Shown: piece after piece, positions 34,338-44,526 of the stretch
Layout: each line of letters starts with the position of its first letter
Numbering within the stretch: the stretch's first letter is position 1
NCBI RefSeq assembly: GCF_036203305.1
Contig: NZ_CP108132.1
Location: 124,001 to 188,000 of the forward strand
DNA from: Streptomyces sp. NBC_00190
Lineage (GTDB): Bacteria > Actinomycetota > Actinomycetes > Streptomycetales > Streptomycetaceae
Direction: 5' to 3'
DNA length: 64,000 nt
The notes under the pieces: model-generated
Seen by the model: only the letters and a program-made list of their open reading frames with translations
Database searches by the model: none
Told to the model about the DNA's origin: nothing
Made by a program: the position numbers and the translations under genes

Positions 34338-35561
34338 ATGCCCGAGCAGTACGACACCGAGCCCGCCTTCCAGACGTTCGCCCACCGTGCCAGAGCGGCC
34401 CGAGATCGGGCGGGCCTCACGCGGCCTGTGGCCGCCGGTCTCGTCGGTCGCTCCGCAGAGTGGGTCAAAGGAATCGAGACGGGCGCCATCGGAATGCCCC
34501 GCCTCCCCATGCTGATCCGCATGGCCACGATCTACGAGTGCGACATCGCTGACCTGACCGGCGACGAGCGGATCTCGGCCGCCACCTACACGAAAGCGGC
34601 ACACTCGTCCTTGCCTGCCATCAAACGGGCCCTGACCACGTACCGGCTCACCCCGTCCGGTACAGAGCCGGAATCGGCCGAGGTATTGGCAGCCCGCGTA
34701 CGGCAGGCCTGGAAGCTGTGGCACAGCGAGGGTGGCCACCGGTCCCGCGTCGCAGCCTTGCTGCCGGATCTACTGGCCGACACCCAGCACTCTGCGCGCG
34801 CTCTGGAGGGCGCCGAACGCCGCCGGGCGCTCGTCGTGCAGGCGCAGGTGTACCACCTCACGCAGCTGTTCTTGGCGTTCCAGCCCGAGCCGGAACTGAT
34901 CACGCTGTCAGGGGACCGGTCGATGACCGCAGCGCAGGATGCCGATAGCCCCCGCGCGATGGCGGGCGCCGCCTGGTACGTGAACCACGTCTATCGAGAC
35001 GCCAACGAGGCCGCCGACGCCCGCGTGGAACTGGCCGAGCAGGCGGCGTCGCTGCTACGGCAGGAGGAGCCGGAGGACCTGGCGCGCTGGGGCCTGTTGC
35101 AGCTCGCGGTTGCCCTGTCGTTCGCCAAGGTCGGCAAGGCCGGGCTGGCATGGCGATACTGGGACAGGGCCAAGGACGCCGCCTGCAGACTGGGCGACGA
35201 CTACGCCCACCCGTGGCTCATCTTCGGGCGGGGCGTGGTCGACGCCTACGCGCTCGCCATGCACCTGTCCCTGGTGCAGCCTGGCCAGGCCGTCGAGGTG
35301 GCGGCAGGCCTCGACCTCAGCGCGGTCCCGTCGGCCACCCGGCGCTCCTTCCACCTGATCGAGGCAGCGCGCGCATACGGCATGCACGATGAGGGTGTGG
35401 CCGCCGTGGCGTTGCTCCAGAAGGCGCATCGGGCGTCGCCCGAGACCGCCAGGTACAACACGTACACGCGGATGGTGTTGCCGGAACTGGCCAAGGCCGG
35501 GCCTCGGATGGTGCGTGAGGACGCCCGGGAGCTGGCACTGGAGCTGGGCATCTCCGCGTGA
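34338..35561 (+). CDS. XRE-family regulator with TPR-like domain, copy 2
   Basis: A 407-residue regulator with HTH at residues ~12-70 (FAHRARAARDRAGLTRPVAA, RSAEWVKGIETG) and a TPR-like helical remainder (LAWRYWDRAKDAACRLGDDY; VALLQKAHRASPETARYNTY). Same family and layout as copy 1. ATG 34338 lies 8 bases after GGAG; GTG 34329 is in frame but overlaps the RBS. The region following leads into the second PrimPol-like copy. Confidence 0.9.
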   Translation: MPEQYDTEPAFQTFAHRARAARDRAGLTRPVAAGLVGRSAEWVKGIETGAIGMPRLPMLIRMATIYECDIADLTGDERISAATYTKAAHSSLPAIKRALTTYRLTPSGTEPESAEVLAARVRQAWKLWHSEGGHRSRVAALLPDLLADTQHSARALEGAERRRALVVQAQVYHLTQLFLAFQPEPELITLSGDRSMTAAQDADSPRAMAGAAWYVNHVYRDANEAADARVELAEQAASLLRQEEPEDLARWGLLQLAVALSFAKVGKAGLAWRYWDRAKDAACRLGDDYAHPWLIFGRGVVDAYALAMHLSLVQPGQAVEVAAGLDLSAVPSATRRSFHLIEAARAYGMHDEGVAAVALLQKAHRASPETARYNTYTRMVLPELAKAGPRMVREDARELALELGISA

Positions 35562-35633
35562 TCGCCTAGCGGGTAGGAATCCTGTCCCCCGACGAGGGGG
35601 TAGGGACCTTACCTCCCATCAGTTCCGGTCGCT

Positions 35634-35669
35634 CCTACCGTCGTCGTAGCACCAGCCGATGACGGTAGG
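35634..35669 (+). promoter_or_regulatory. RBS-sequestering hairpin, copy 2
   Basis: The same arms as at 33486-33521: CCTACCGTC (35634-35642) with GACGGTAGG (35661-35669), overlapping the Shine-Dalgarno bases of the gene at 35679. A further stem (CCCCC, GACGA, GGGGG at 35586-35600) lies upstream and is not present in copy 1. Confidence 0.45.
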
Positions 35670-35678
35670 GAGTCACCC

Positions 35679-36167
35679 GTGACCAGGCGCACCATGGCGG
35701 ATTGGCTGGCCGGCAGCCACGCCCGCCCCGAACAGGTCCGCACAGAATGGCGCGAGCGGGGCGTCGCCGTCCTGCCGATCGGGAGCACGTTCGATGCCGT
35801 TCGCCTTCCGGAGCAGCTCGTACACGCGGCGGTCGGGGATCGCGCCCTCGGCCGGGCGTACACCGATTTCGCCCTCGAAGTGCACCTCGACGGACCTGTC
35901 ATCCACGACGGCCACGGTCGGAACTACTACGCCCTGGTCCCGGCGGGCACCGTTTCCGCATGGCGACCCGCGGCCGGAGCCGAGTGCCTCGGCCTCGGCA
36001 CGCATCTGGGCGTACCGGCCCTCGACGTCCACGAGTACGGCCCCACCCACCCGGTCTACTGGGCGGCCGTCGGACCACAGCCCGCCTACTGCGACCCCGC
36101 GTCCGTGGCGCTCCTCGTCCGTATCGGAGCCGCTCGCCTCGCCGAGGCCGCCGAGGCCGTGCAGTGA
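35679..36167 (+). CDS. Small PrimPol-like protein, copy 2
   Basis: A 162-residue protein nearly identical to copy 1 (Ala/Thr, Ile/Val, Ala/Thr, Gln/Arg, Ser/Pro and Arg/Gln substitutions). One base is deleted in the leader compared with copy 1, which moves the upstream ATG out of frame and supports GTG 35679 as the start in both. The high identity of genes and leaders, with unlike sequence around them, points to a recent duplication or gene conversion. Confidence 0.7.
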   Translation: MTRRTMADWLAGSHARPEQVRTEWRERGVAVLPIGSTFDAVRLPEQLVHAAVGDRALGRAYTDFALEVHLDGPVIHDGHGRNYYALVPAGTVSAWRPAAGAECLGLGTHLGVPALDVHEYGPTHPVYWAAVGPQPAYCDPASVALLVRIGAARLAEAAEAVQ

Positions 36168-36244
36168 GCGAAGCCTGCCGCCAGGCCCCGTACGTCGTGA
36201 TGACCGTCGGACTCCTGGCCGCGGTCGTCCTCGGAATCCGCTGA
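36164..36244 (+). CDS. 26-residue membrane microprotein, copy 2
   Basis: GTG start within GTGA of the preceding stop. It encodes VSEACRQAPYVV then MTVGLLAAVVLGIR; Leu9Pro and Met25Ile are the only changes from copy 1. One predicted transmembrane helix. Confidence 0.6.
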   Translation: MSEACRQAPYVVMTVGLLAAVVLGIR

Positions 36245-36301
36245 CTCCTGCCCCGACCGGGCGGGAATCCTGCACCATTCAAAGAGCGATGGGAGAAGTC
36301 G

Positions 36302-36430
36302 ATGGGCAAGCACAACGGCCCCCCGCAAGACAAACCGTGGACGCCGCCGTCCCAGCCTTCGAGCCCCGACGGAAGCCGGCCGACACCCCAGCCGTCCACT
36401 CCGCCGCCGCCCCCGCCGGGCAAGAAGTGA
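36302..36430 (+). CDS. 42-residue proline-rich peptide
   Basis: A very short gene with a good RBS (GGGAGAAG, 5-9 bases before ATG 36302). The peptide starts MGKHNGPPQDKPW and ends with six prolines, Gly, Lys, Lys; about 40 % of residues are Pro. There is no Cys, and Ser/Thr residues lie between prolines. Its stop overlaps the start of the methyltransferase (GTGA at 36427-36430), so it is translated with it. It may be a substrate (precursor peptide) of that enzyme or a small regulatory protein; see findings. Confidence 0.6.
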   Translation: MGKHNGPPQDKPWTPPSQPSSPDGSRPTPQPSTPPPPPPGKK

Positions 36431-37554
36431 ACCGCGAGATCTGCCGCGAGGCCCTGATCACCATGGGCTTACTGCGTGAGCCGTGGTTGGCGCGGGCCTT
36501 CGACGAAGTCGACCGGGAGGCCTTCGTACCGCAGGCCGTATGGCTTCCGGTGCGCGACGACGAAGGCCTCTGGCAATTCGTCGACCGCAGCGAAGAACCG
36601 GACATCTGGCGCCGCGCGGTCTGGAACCCGCACCAGTCGGTGGTCACGCAGCTGGACGACCGCCACGTCGCACCCGGGCCGGCGGCCGGCGACTTCACTT
36701 CGTCGGTCTCCGCCCTGGACATCGTCGTGCGGAAGCTCCACCACTTGAGCCTGAGGCCACGCTCGCGTGTGCTGGAGATCGGATACGGCTCCGGATATCA
36801 CACGGCCCTGCTCTGCGAGCGAGTCGGGGCGGAGCGGGTGGTGGCCATCGAGGTCGACGAGGACCTCGCACGTTCGGGTGCGTCCGCCCTCAAGTCTGCT
36901 GGATACGAGCCCGAGTTGATCGTCGGAGACGGCCTTCAGGGCGCACCCGGCGGGGACCCGTTCGACCGGATCATCTGCACGGCGTCGGTGCGCCGTGTGC
37001 CGTACGCCTGGATCGAGCAGTCCAGGCGCGGCGGGGTGATCCTGACCCCGTTCGGCACGGCGTACAGCAACGCCGGGTTGCTGCGGCTGCGTGTGGACGG
37101 CCTGAAGGCGCAAGGCTGGTTCGTCGGCGAGTCCTCCTACATGTGGATCCGCAGCGAACGGCCGACGGTCGACCTGAGGGTTCCTGAGGAGTCCACAAGC
37201 AGGCGGTCACCGATCGACCCGGCGCACGTGCTGGGTGGGGGATACCTCCAGGACTTCGCGATCGGCCTTCAGGTGCCGGACGTGTCGTACTCGCACCGTG
37301 GGGACGGCGACGCGCGGAAGGTCCAGTTCGTCGACGAGGCCGGTACGTCGGCCACCATCGTCCGCTACGGCGATTGGTGGGAGGAGGACGCGGTGCTCTC
37401 GTGGGGACCGCGCGACCTGTGGGGGGAGGTGACGGCGGCCTACACGTGGTACGAGCTCCGGGGCCGACCTCACATCACCCGCTTCGGCATCACGGTGGAC
37501 GGGAGCGGTCAGCACGCCTGGCTCGATGAACCCCGCCAGGTCGTCGGCTCCTGA
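36427..37554 (+). CDS. PIMT-like (protein-L-isoaspartate O-methyltransferase family) methyltransferase
   Basis: A 375-residue SAM enzyme. The PIMT-type start (MGLLREPWLARAFDEVDREAF) is followed by SAM motif I RVLEIGYGSGYHTALL near residue 115, VVAIEVDEDLA and GDPFDRIICTASVRRVPYAW. The C-terminal ~150 residues form an extra domain not present in repair PIMTs (about 220 residues). Such long PIMT-like proteins in actinobacteria are often coupled to small peptide genes and can methylate Asp/isoAsp of peptides. GTG 36427 overlaps the peptide gene's stop. The open frame extends further upstream, but this is through the PrimPol-like gene and is not the start. Confidence 0.85.
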   Translation: MNREICREALITMGLLREPWLARAFDEVDREAFVPQAVWLPVRDDEGLWQFVDRSEEPDIWRRAVWNPHQSVVTQLDDRHVAPGPAAGDFTSSVSALDIVVRKLHHLSLRPRSRVLEIGYGSGYHTALLCERVGAERVVAIEVDEDLARSGASALKSAGYEPELIVGDGLQGAPGGDPFDRIICTASVRRVPYAWIEQSRRGGVILTPFGTAYSNAGLLRLRVDGLKAQGWFVGESSYMWIRSERPTVDLRVPEESTSRRSPIDPAHVLGGGYLQDFAIGLQVPDVSYSHRGDGDARKVQFVDEAGTSATIVRYGDWWEEDAVLSWGPRDLWGEVTAAYTWYELRGRPHITRFGITVDGSGQHAWLDEPRQVVGS

Positions 37555-37562
37555 TCGGCAGC

Positions 37563-37610
37563 CCTGCCCGGTACCGGACGTCCCGGCGAGGTCGTCCCGT
37601 ACCAGGCAGG
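37563..37610. terminator. Inverted repeat between convergent genes
   Basis: CCTGCCCGGTAC (37563-37574) pairs with GTACCAGGCAGG (37599-37610), with one mismatch and a 24-base loop. It lies between the methyltransferase (ends 37554) and the NmrA-like gene (ends 37620) and may terminate both. Confidence 0.5.
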
Positions 37611-37619
37611 TCGTACCGG

Positions 37620-38468
37620 TCAGTTGAAGAGGTGGAGGTGCTCGTCGACCCAGTCGCGCAGGGTGAGCGGCGCGGTGCCGGTGATCTTCTGTACGGTGTC
37701 GAAGACCTCGAAGTCCCAGGCGGCCGACTGGCGCTTGAGTTCGAGCAGGCCTTCGAGGCGCGGGCCGCCCCAGCCGAGGCGGTCGTACTCCGCCCGGGCT
37801 TCGGCGGTGGTGCGCTCGACGACCTTGACCGGCTCGCCGAGGGCCTCGGCGATGATCTCGCCCTGGCGCCTCGGGGAGTAGGCCTCGGCGCCGGTGAGGG
37901 TGTACGTCCGGCCCTCGTGACCGGGGGTGGTCAGGACCTTGGCGGCGACGGAGGCGATGTCGCGGGGGTGGATCATCGCGGAGACCGGGTCGCCTTCGGT
38001 GACGTACATCGTCTTGTCCGCGGCGATGGTCCGGGCATAGCCGTAGAGGTAGATCATGAAGGTGCCGGGGCGCAGGATGGTCCACGCGAGGCCGGATTCC
38101 CGGATGACCTGCTCACCGAGGCGGTGCCCGTTGCTGAGGGGGTCGGTGGCGTCGAAGTGCACGCCGCTCGTGGACATCTTGACGAGGTGCCTGACGCCGG
38201 CCTTGCGGGCGGCGGCGACGAGGGTGGTCTCCTGGACCGGGCCCTCGGGGCCGTAGCCCGGCGGGACGACGAAGACGCTCTCGACGCCTTCGAGGGCGGC
38301 GGGCAGGGTCTCGGGCTTGTCGAAGTCGCCGGTGACGACCTCGACGCCGGCGGGGAAGTCGGCCTTCTCGGGCGAACGGGTCATGGCCCGGACTGGGATG
38401 CCTGCGGCAGCCAGCTGAACGACGAGTTCGGAGCCGACGTTGCCGGTGGCGCCAGTAACCAGAATCAT
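37620..38468 (-). CDS. NmrA-like NAD(P)-binding oxidoreductase
   Basis: A 282-residue atypical SDR. MILVTGATGNVGSELVVQL binds NAD(P); VFVVPPGYGPEG and HLVKMSTSGVHFD match NmrA/HSCARG-type proteins. Some of these are reductases and some redox sensors. ATG 38468 follows AAGGAG; the open frame from 38495 has no RBS. The exporter gene lies 70 bp upstream on the same strand. Its place at the edge of the aromatic cluster leaves it uncertain whether it belongs to it. Confidence 0.88.
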   Translation of the reverse strand: MILVTGATGNVGSELVVQLAAAGIPVRAMTRSPEKADFPAGVEVVTGDFDKPETLPAALEGVESVFVVPPGYGPEGPVQETTLVAAARKAGVRHLVKMSTSGVHFDATDPLSNGHRLGEQVIRESGLAWTILRPGTFMIYLYGYARTIAADKTMYVTEGDPVSAMIHPRDIASVAAKVLTTPGHEGRTYTLTGAEAYSPRRQGEIIAEALGEPVKVVERTTAEARAEYDRLGWGGPRLEGLLELKRQSAAWDFEVFDTVQKITGTAPLTLRDWVDEHLHLFN

Positions 38469-38537
38469 GCGTTTTGTCTCCTTGATGCGATGCACGGAAC
38501 CGTGCGGGGGGGGAATTACCCCTGGTCGAGTGGAAGG

Positions 38538-40079
38538 TCAGACGTCGGTGTGCTCGGCGGGCTCGGCGTCCTTGAGGAAGAACGCGGCCAGGAGACCGAT
38601 GAGGACGAGCGGGATCATCACGACGAAGACGGGGCGAAGCGAGTCGGCGTAGACGGTGGCGAGTTCCAGCCGGGCGGGAGCGGACAGCTGGCCGAGTACC
38701 TCGGGCGAGAGGGAGCCGTCCTTGTCGATGTGGACGGCGGAGTCGCCGCCGAAGCGCTCCTGCAGCCCGGTGGCGAGCCTGCCGGTCATGAGGGCCGCGA
38801 AGAACGAGACGCCGAGCGCGGTGCCGAGCTGGCGCATCAGGGTCGCCGTGCCCTGGACGGCGCCGATGTCCTGCATGCTCGCGGTGGAGCGTGCGGCGAT
38901 GCTCAGCGCCTGCATGTTGAGTCCGGCGGCGACGCCGAACATCACCATGTAGCCGATGGTGAGCGCCACGCTGGTCGAGGGTCCCGCGGAGAGGAACAGG
39001 ACGGCGGTCACGGCGAAGAGGGCCATGCTCAGGGTCGGGTGCCGGCGGTAGGAGCCGGTGGCGCCGATGGCCTTGGCGCTGACCCAGGAGCTCACCACGA
39101 CGGCGAGCATCAGGGCGGTGAGGACGTAGCCGGACTTCTGCACGTCGAGGGAGGTCACGGTCTGGAGCCAGAGCACCAGGTAGTTGAGCAGACCCAGGCC
39201 GACGAAGCCGCCGATGAAGTTCAGCACCATGATGATGCTGAAGGACGAGTTGGCGAACAGCCTCAGCGGGATGACGGGGTCGGCCGCACGGCGCTGGACC
39301 AGGATGAACAGCGTGATCACGAGGACGGTTCCGGCGGCGAGAGCGAGGATCGCGGGCGAGGTCCAGGCGTACTTGACGCCGCCCCAGCCGGCGAAGAGGT
39401 TCAGGGCGACGATCGCGATGGTGAGGAGTACGACTCCCGCGTAGTCGATGCGTGCCTTCTGGGGACGGGCCGGGAGGTCCAGCATCATGACGACGACGAA
39501 CAGGACGACCGCGCCGATGGGCAGGTTGACGAAGAACACCCAGCGCCAGGACGCGAGTTCGGTGAGGACGCCGCCGAGGGTGGGGCCTGCGATGGAGGCC
39601 GCGCCGAAGGTGATGGAGATCCAGCCGTAGTAACGGGCACCTTCTCGGTAGCCGAACATCTCGCCGATGATGGCGAGGACGCAGATGAACAGGCCGCCGC
39701 TGCCGATGCCCTGCACGACGCGGAAGGCGATGAGCTGCCCCATGGTCTGCGCGAGACCGCAGGCGGCCGACGCCAGCAGGAAGGCCACGAGGGAGCCGAC
39801 GAAGATGCGCTTGCGGCCGAAGAGGTCGCCGAGCTTGCCGTAGACGGGGAGAGCGGCGCTGCCGCCTATGAGGTAGCCGGTGGTGGCCCAGGCGAACTGG
39901 TCGAGTCCGCCGAGGTCACCGATGACCCGCGGCAGCGCCGTCGCGATGATCTGGGAGTCGAGCAGGGCCAGGAAGACCGCTGCCATGAGGGTGAGCACCA
40001 CGGCGTTGGTCTTGCCGGAGGCAGGTCGTGGTGTGGTGGAGCCGGTGCCCGCGGCAGACGCGGACGTGTGGGTAGCCAT
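38538..40079 (-). CDS. DHA2-family (EmrB/QacA) drug exporter, copy 1
   Basis: A 513-residue 14-TM exporter of the major facilitator family. VFLALLDSQIIATALPRVIG is the family's motif C-like first helix, GYLIGGSAALPVYGKLGDLFG motif A, and GGLFICVLAIIGEMF follows. It probably exports the aromatic polyketide with proton exchange. ATG 40079 follows GACAAGGGC. The 274 bp up to the ABM gene at 40354 hold its promoter; I see no clear operator there. A related exporter is encoded at 54371-55978. Confidence 0.93.
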   Translation of the reverse strand: MATHTSASAAGTGSTTPRPASGKTNAVVLTLMAAVFLALLDSQIIATALPRVIGDLGGLDQFAWATTGYLIGGSAALPVYGKLGDLFGRKRIFVGSLVAFLLASAACGLAQTMGQLIAFRVVQGIGSGGLFICVLAIIGEMFGYREGARYYGWISITFGAASIAGPTLGGVLTELASWRWVFFVNLPIGAVVLFVVVMMLDLPARPQKARIDYAGVVLLTIAIVALNLFAGWGGVKYAWTSPAILALAAGTVLVITLFILVQRRAADPVIPLRLFANSSFSIIMVLNFIGGFVGLGLLNYLVLWLQTVTSLDVQKSGYVLTALMLAVVVSSWVSAKAIGATGSYRRHPTLSMALFAVTAVLFLSAGPSTSVALTIGYMVMFGVAAGLNMQALSIAARSTASMQDIGAVQGTATLMRQLGTALGVSFFAALMTGRLATGLQERFGGDSAVHIDKDGSLSPEVLGQLSAPARLELATVYADSLRPVFVVMIPLVLIGLLAAFFLKDAEPAEHTDV

Positions 40080-40353
40080 GGGGATGCCCTTGTCACGAAG
40101 GACGCCGCCTGCTGCTGAGCGCGGGCAGCGGAGAGGATGGGTGCGGTCGGATCCTGTGCCCGACTCCGGCCTGACTTCGGCCCTCTCAACCGTCGATCGG
40201 TCCTGAACGGACGTGGTGATCGCGGTCCTTCGGTGTGCAGCTCCCCGTGCGGGCTCCCTGCTGTCGTTTCGGTCGAACGTTTTCCCGATGATAACGGACC
40301 ACTGGTCGTGGGGAACGCTGCGCGCGTCCCCCACGAGGTTCTCGGTGGCCGGT

Positions 40354-40662
40354 TCAGTAGCTCGCGAGCACCTTGTAGATCTCGAAGGGGCGGGCCCGTT
40401 CGGTGTCGCGGAACTCGCGCAGGGGGGCCGTCTGGTCCTTGTGGTCCGCGCCGCCCTCCCACTTCTCGAAGGACTCCCAGCTGTCCCAGTGGCTGACCAC
40501 GACGTAGCTGTCGGAGCGGCCCAGCTCGCTCATGAGCTGGTTGCCGAGCAGGCCCGGGGTGCCGGACATGCGGCGGCTGGCCTCGTGGTAGGCCGCCAGG
40601 ACGTCCTCGCCCCGGTCGGAGAGGTGGTAGAGCACCACTTCCACTGCGGGAGCGGCACTCAC
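40354..40662 (-). CDS. ABM-domain monooxygenase, copy 1
   Basis: A 102-residue ferredoxin-fold protein of the antibiotic biosynthesis monooxygenase type (EVVLYHLSDRGEDVLAAYHE; SELGRSDSYVVVSHWDSWESF). Such small cofactor-free oxygenases oxidise anthrone-like rings to quinones in pentangular pathways. GTG 40662 overlaps the stop of the previous ABM gene (GTGA). It is the last gene of the minimal-PKS operon. Confidence 0.88.
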   Translation of the reverse strand: MSAAPAVEVVLYHLSDRGEDVLAAYHEASRRMSGTPGLLGNQLMSELGRSDSYVVVSHWDSWESFEKWEGGADHKDQTAPLREFRDTERARPFEIYKVLASY

Positions 40663-40982
40663 GCGGCCGCCCTCGACAGGCTCGCCACGATGTCCATCGT
40701 CGTCATGGAGCCGCCGCTGCGGTACGGGTGCAGCTTGGTGCGGTGCTCCAGGTGGGTGTCGCTGGTCTCGAACTCGCGGAAGAGCGGCTCGTCGACCCAG
40801 TCGCTGACGATGTAGTAGATGCCGTCCTCGTTCTCGGTCGTGCTCTTGGACAGCCACTGGCCGCGGTTGGCCGGGTGGCTGGTGACCGAGCCGCCGACCT
40901 CCTTCCACACGCGCTCGAAGTCGGCCTCCACGCCCGGCTTGATCTGCATGCGGAGCATGACCCGGAAGGTTGCGTCGGACAT
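40659..40982 (-). CDS. ABM-domain monooxygenase, copy 2
   Basis: A 107-residue SchA/CurD-like ABM protein (MLRMQIKPGVEADFERVWKE; YYIVSDWVDEPLFREFE). Paired ABM proteins of this kind are found in pradimicin- and griseorhodin-type clusters, where they work together on ring oxygenation. ATG 40982 lies 3 bp after the SDR stop. Confidence 0.88.
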   Translation of the reverse strand: MSDATFRVMLRMQIKPGVEADFERVWKEVGGSVTSHPANRGQWLSKSTTENEDGIYYIVSDWVDEPLFREFETSDTHLEHRTKLHPYRSGGSMTTMDIVASLSRAAA

Positions 40983-40984
40983 GG

Positions 40985-41734
40985 TCAGATGCCTCCGTCG
41001 ACGTTGAGGGTCTCGCCCGTGACGTACGCCGACAGGTCGCTGAGCAGGAACAGCACCGGCGCGGCCAGCTCGTCGACCCGGCCCAGGCGCGCCAGGGCGG
41101 TCTTCTGCGAGTACGTCGCGCGCAGGCCCGCGGCACGCTCGGCCGGCATGTCGTCGAACGCCTCGGTCTCGATGACGCCCGGGGCGACCACGTTGACCCG
41201 TATGCCCTTGCCGCCCAGCTCCTTGGAGAGCGAGCGGGTCAGGCCGATCATCGCGGCCTTGGCCGCGGTGTAGTGGGCGCGCAGCGGGATGCCGGCGGCG
41301 GCGCCGCGCGAGCCGATGTTGACGACCGAGGCGCCCTCGCCCAGCAGCGGCAGCGACTGCTGGATGATCCGGTAGGTGGCGGTCAGGTTCGTGTCCAGGA
41401 CACGCGACCACTCGGCCGGGGCGAGCTCGGCGAACGGGATGTGGCTGATGACACCGGCGTTGTTGACGATGCCGTCGAGCTTGCCGTACTTCTCCTTGGC
41501 CGTCTCGACGAGCGCGTCGACCTGCTCCAGGTCGCCGACGTCGGCGCGGACGACGTAGTGGTCGCCGCCGGTCTCCTTCAGCTCCCGGCGCAGGCTCTCG
41601 ACGTACTCGCTCTCCTGCACGTAGCAGGTGATGACGTCGGCACCGGCGCGGGCGGCGGCGAGCACGATGCCGCGCCCGATGCCCCGGGACCCGCCGGTGA
41701 CGAGGAGCTTCTTGCCCTGCAGTCCGAGTTCCAC
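40985..41734 (-). CDS. Ketoreductase (SDR) of aromatic polyketide pathway
   Basis: A 249-residue [22 protein letters not shown] binds NADPH; the catalytic Ser is in NIGSRGAAAG, Tyr and Lys in HYTAAKAAM; NVVAPGVIETEAF and the end NVDGGI are conserved. It is closely related to the SDR half of the next protein, sharing [22 protein letters not shown], so both arose by duplication. Two ketoreductases suggest two reductions, or that one half has another role. Confidence 0.92.
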   Translation of the reverse strand: MELGLQGKKLLVTGGSRGIGRGIVLAAARAGADVITCYVQESEYVESLRRELKETGGDHYVVRADVGDLEQVDALVETAKEKYGKLDGIVNNAGVISHIPFAELAPAEWSRVLDTNLTATYRIIQQSLPLLGEGASVVNIGSRGAAAGIPLRAHYTAAKAAMIGLTRSLSKELGGKGIRVNVVAPGVIETEAFDDMPAERAAGLRATYSQKTALARLGRVDELAAPVLFLLSDLSAYVTGETLNVDGGI

Positions 41735-41765
41735 GTGGTGTGTCCCTTCCGAGGTGCGACGGTGG

Positions 41766-43237
<1,472 letters not shown>

Positions 43238-43263
43238 GGCTTCCTGCCCTTTCGCGTATGAGG

Positions 43264-44526
43264 TCAGTTGGTGTGGTCGGTGCGGTCCCCGGCGTCCACG
43301 ACCAGCGCGGAGGCGAAGCCGCCGTGGCCGCGGGCCAGGACCACCGCCGTCCTGGGCGCGGTGTGCCGCGGACGGTCGACGACCAGGTCGATGCCCAGCC
43401 CGGAGGCGGCGCGGCCGGGGCCGGCGGTGTGCGGGATCACTCCGGCGCTCAGGCTGAGCAGGGCGGTCGCCACGTCCAGGGCCGCGCCGCCCGCGTACAG
43501 GCGGCCGGTGAGCGTCTTGGGCGCGGTCACCGGGACGCGGCCGGCGCCGAACACCTCGTTGATCGCGGCGGCTTCGGCGCGGTCGAGGTCCGGGGTGCCG
43601 ACGGCGTCCGCGAAGACGACGTCCACGTCGTCCGCGCCGACCCCGGCGTCCACCAGGGCCCGGCGGATCACCGAGGCGAGCACGGGCGGGCGCTCGGACC
43701 CGGCCGGCGGGTCGAACCCGGCGGCGTAGCCGAGGATCCGGCCGTAGTGCTTCGCGCCCCGCTCGCGGGCGCCCTCCTCGGTCTCGACGACCAGGATGGC
43801 GCCGCCCTCACCGGGTGCGTAGCCGGCGGCGGCCTCGTCGAAGGGCAGGTAGGCGCGGGTCGGGTCGTCCTCGGTGGACAGCGCGCCGGTGGGCAGCTGG
43901 GCGGTCAGGCCGTACGGGCACAGCGAGGCGTCCGTACCGCCGGACAGCACCAGCCGGGAGCCGGTGTCGAGCAGCCGCCGGGACTGGCCCAGGGCGTCCA
44001 GGCCGCCGGCCTGTTCGGCGCAGATGACCCCGCAGGGCCCGCGCATGCCGTGCCGGATGGAGACCTGGCCGGTGGTGGCCGCGTAGAACCAGGCGATCGA
44101 CTGGTAGGCGCCGACCCAGGCCGGGCCCTGCTGGTACAGCTGCTCCATCTCGCGCTGGCCGAACTCGGTGCCGCCCGACGAGCTCGCCGTGACCACGGCC
44201 ATCTCGTACTCGGGCAGCTGCTCCGGGTCGACGGCCGCGTCGGCGAGCGCCGCCTCGGCCGCGGCCAGGGCGAAGTGGGTGAACCGGTCGGTGCGGGCGA
44301 TCAGGCCCTTGGGGACCTGCTCGCGCGTCTCCCATCCGGGCACCTCCCCGGCCACCTTGACCGGGTACGAGGACGGGTCGAAGCGGGTGATGCGGCCGAG
44401 GCCGCTCTTGCCGGCCAGCACCGACTCCCAGTGCTGGCGGACCCCGATGCCGGTGGGGGCGACCACACCCAGGCCGGTGACGACCGCGGGGCGCCGCCGA
44501 CCCTCGGGTATGCCGAGCGCGCTCAT
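43264..44526 (-). CDS. Chain-length factor (KSbeta)
   Basis: A 420-residue KSbeta. The position of the KS nucleophile reads [14 protein letters not shown] with the typical Gln (172), which generates the starter by decarboxylation of malonyl-ACP in many systems. The end is [10 protein letters not shown]. It overlaps KSalpha by ATGA. Long pentangular chains (24-28 carbons) are expected for this gene set, but chain length cannot be read from the sequence. Confidence 0.96.
   Translation of the reverse strand: MSALGIPEGRRRPAVVTGLGVVAPTGIGVRQHWESVLAGKSGLGRITRFDPSSYPVKVAGEVPGWETREQVPKGLIARTDRFTHFALAAAEAALADAAVDPEQLPEYEMAVVTASSSGGTEFGQREMEQLYQQGPAWVGAYQSIAWFYAATTGQVSIRHGMRGPCGVICAEQAGGLDALGQSRRLLDTGSRLVLSGGTDASLCPYGLTAQLPTGALSTEDDPTRAYLPFDEAAAGYAPGEGGAILVVETEEGARERGAKHYGRILGYAAGFDPPAGSERPPVLASVIRRALVDAGVGADDVDVVFADAVGTPDLDRAEAAAINEVFGAGRVPVTAPKTLTGRLYAGGAALDVATALLSLSAGVIPHTAGPGRAASGLGIDLVVDRPRHTAPRTAVVLARGHGGFASALVVDAGDRTDHTN

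Noticed and set aside
35794..36426. 5' extension of the PIMT-like methyltransferase
   Set aside because: The extension runs through the PrimPol-like gene and peptide gene in another frame and is Arg/Pro/Ser-rich. GTG 36427 overlapping the peptide stop is the start.
40080..40353. Possible operator CAACCGTCGATCGGTCCTG upstream of the exporter gene
   Set aside because: The symmetry is poor, it is not repeated elsewhere, and no regulator gene lies next to it.
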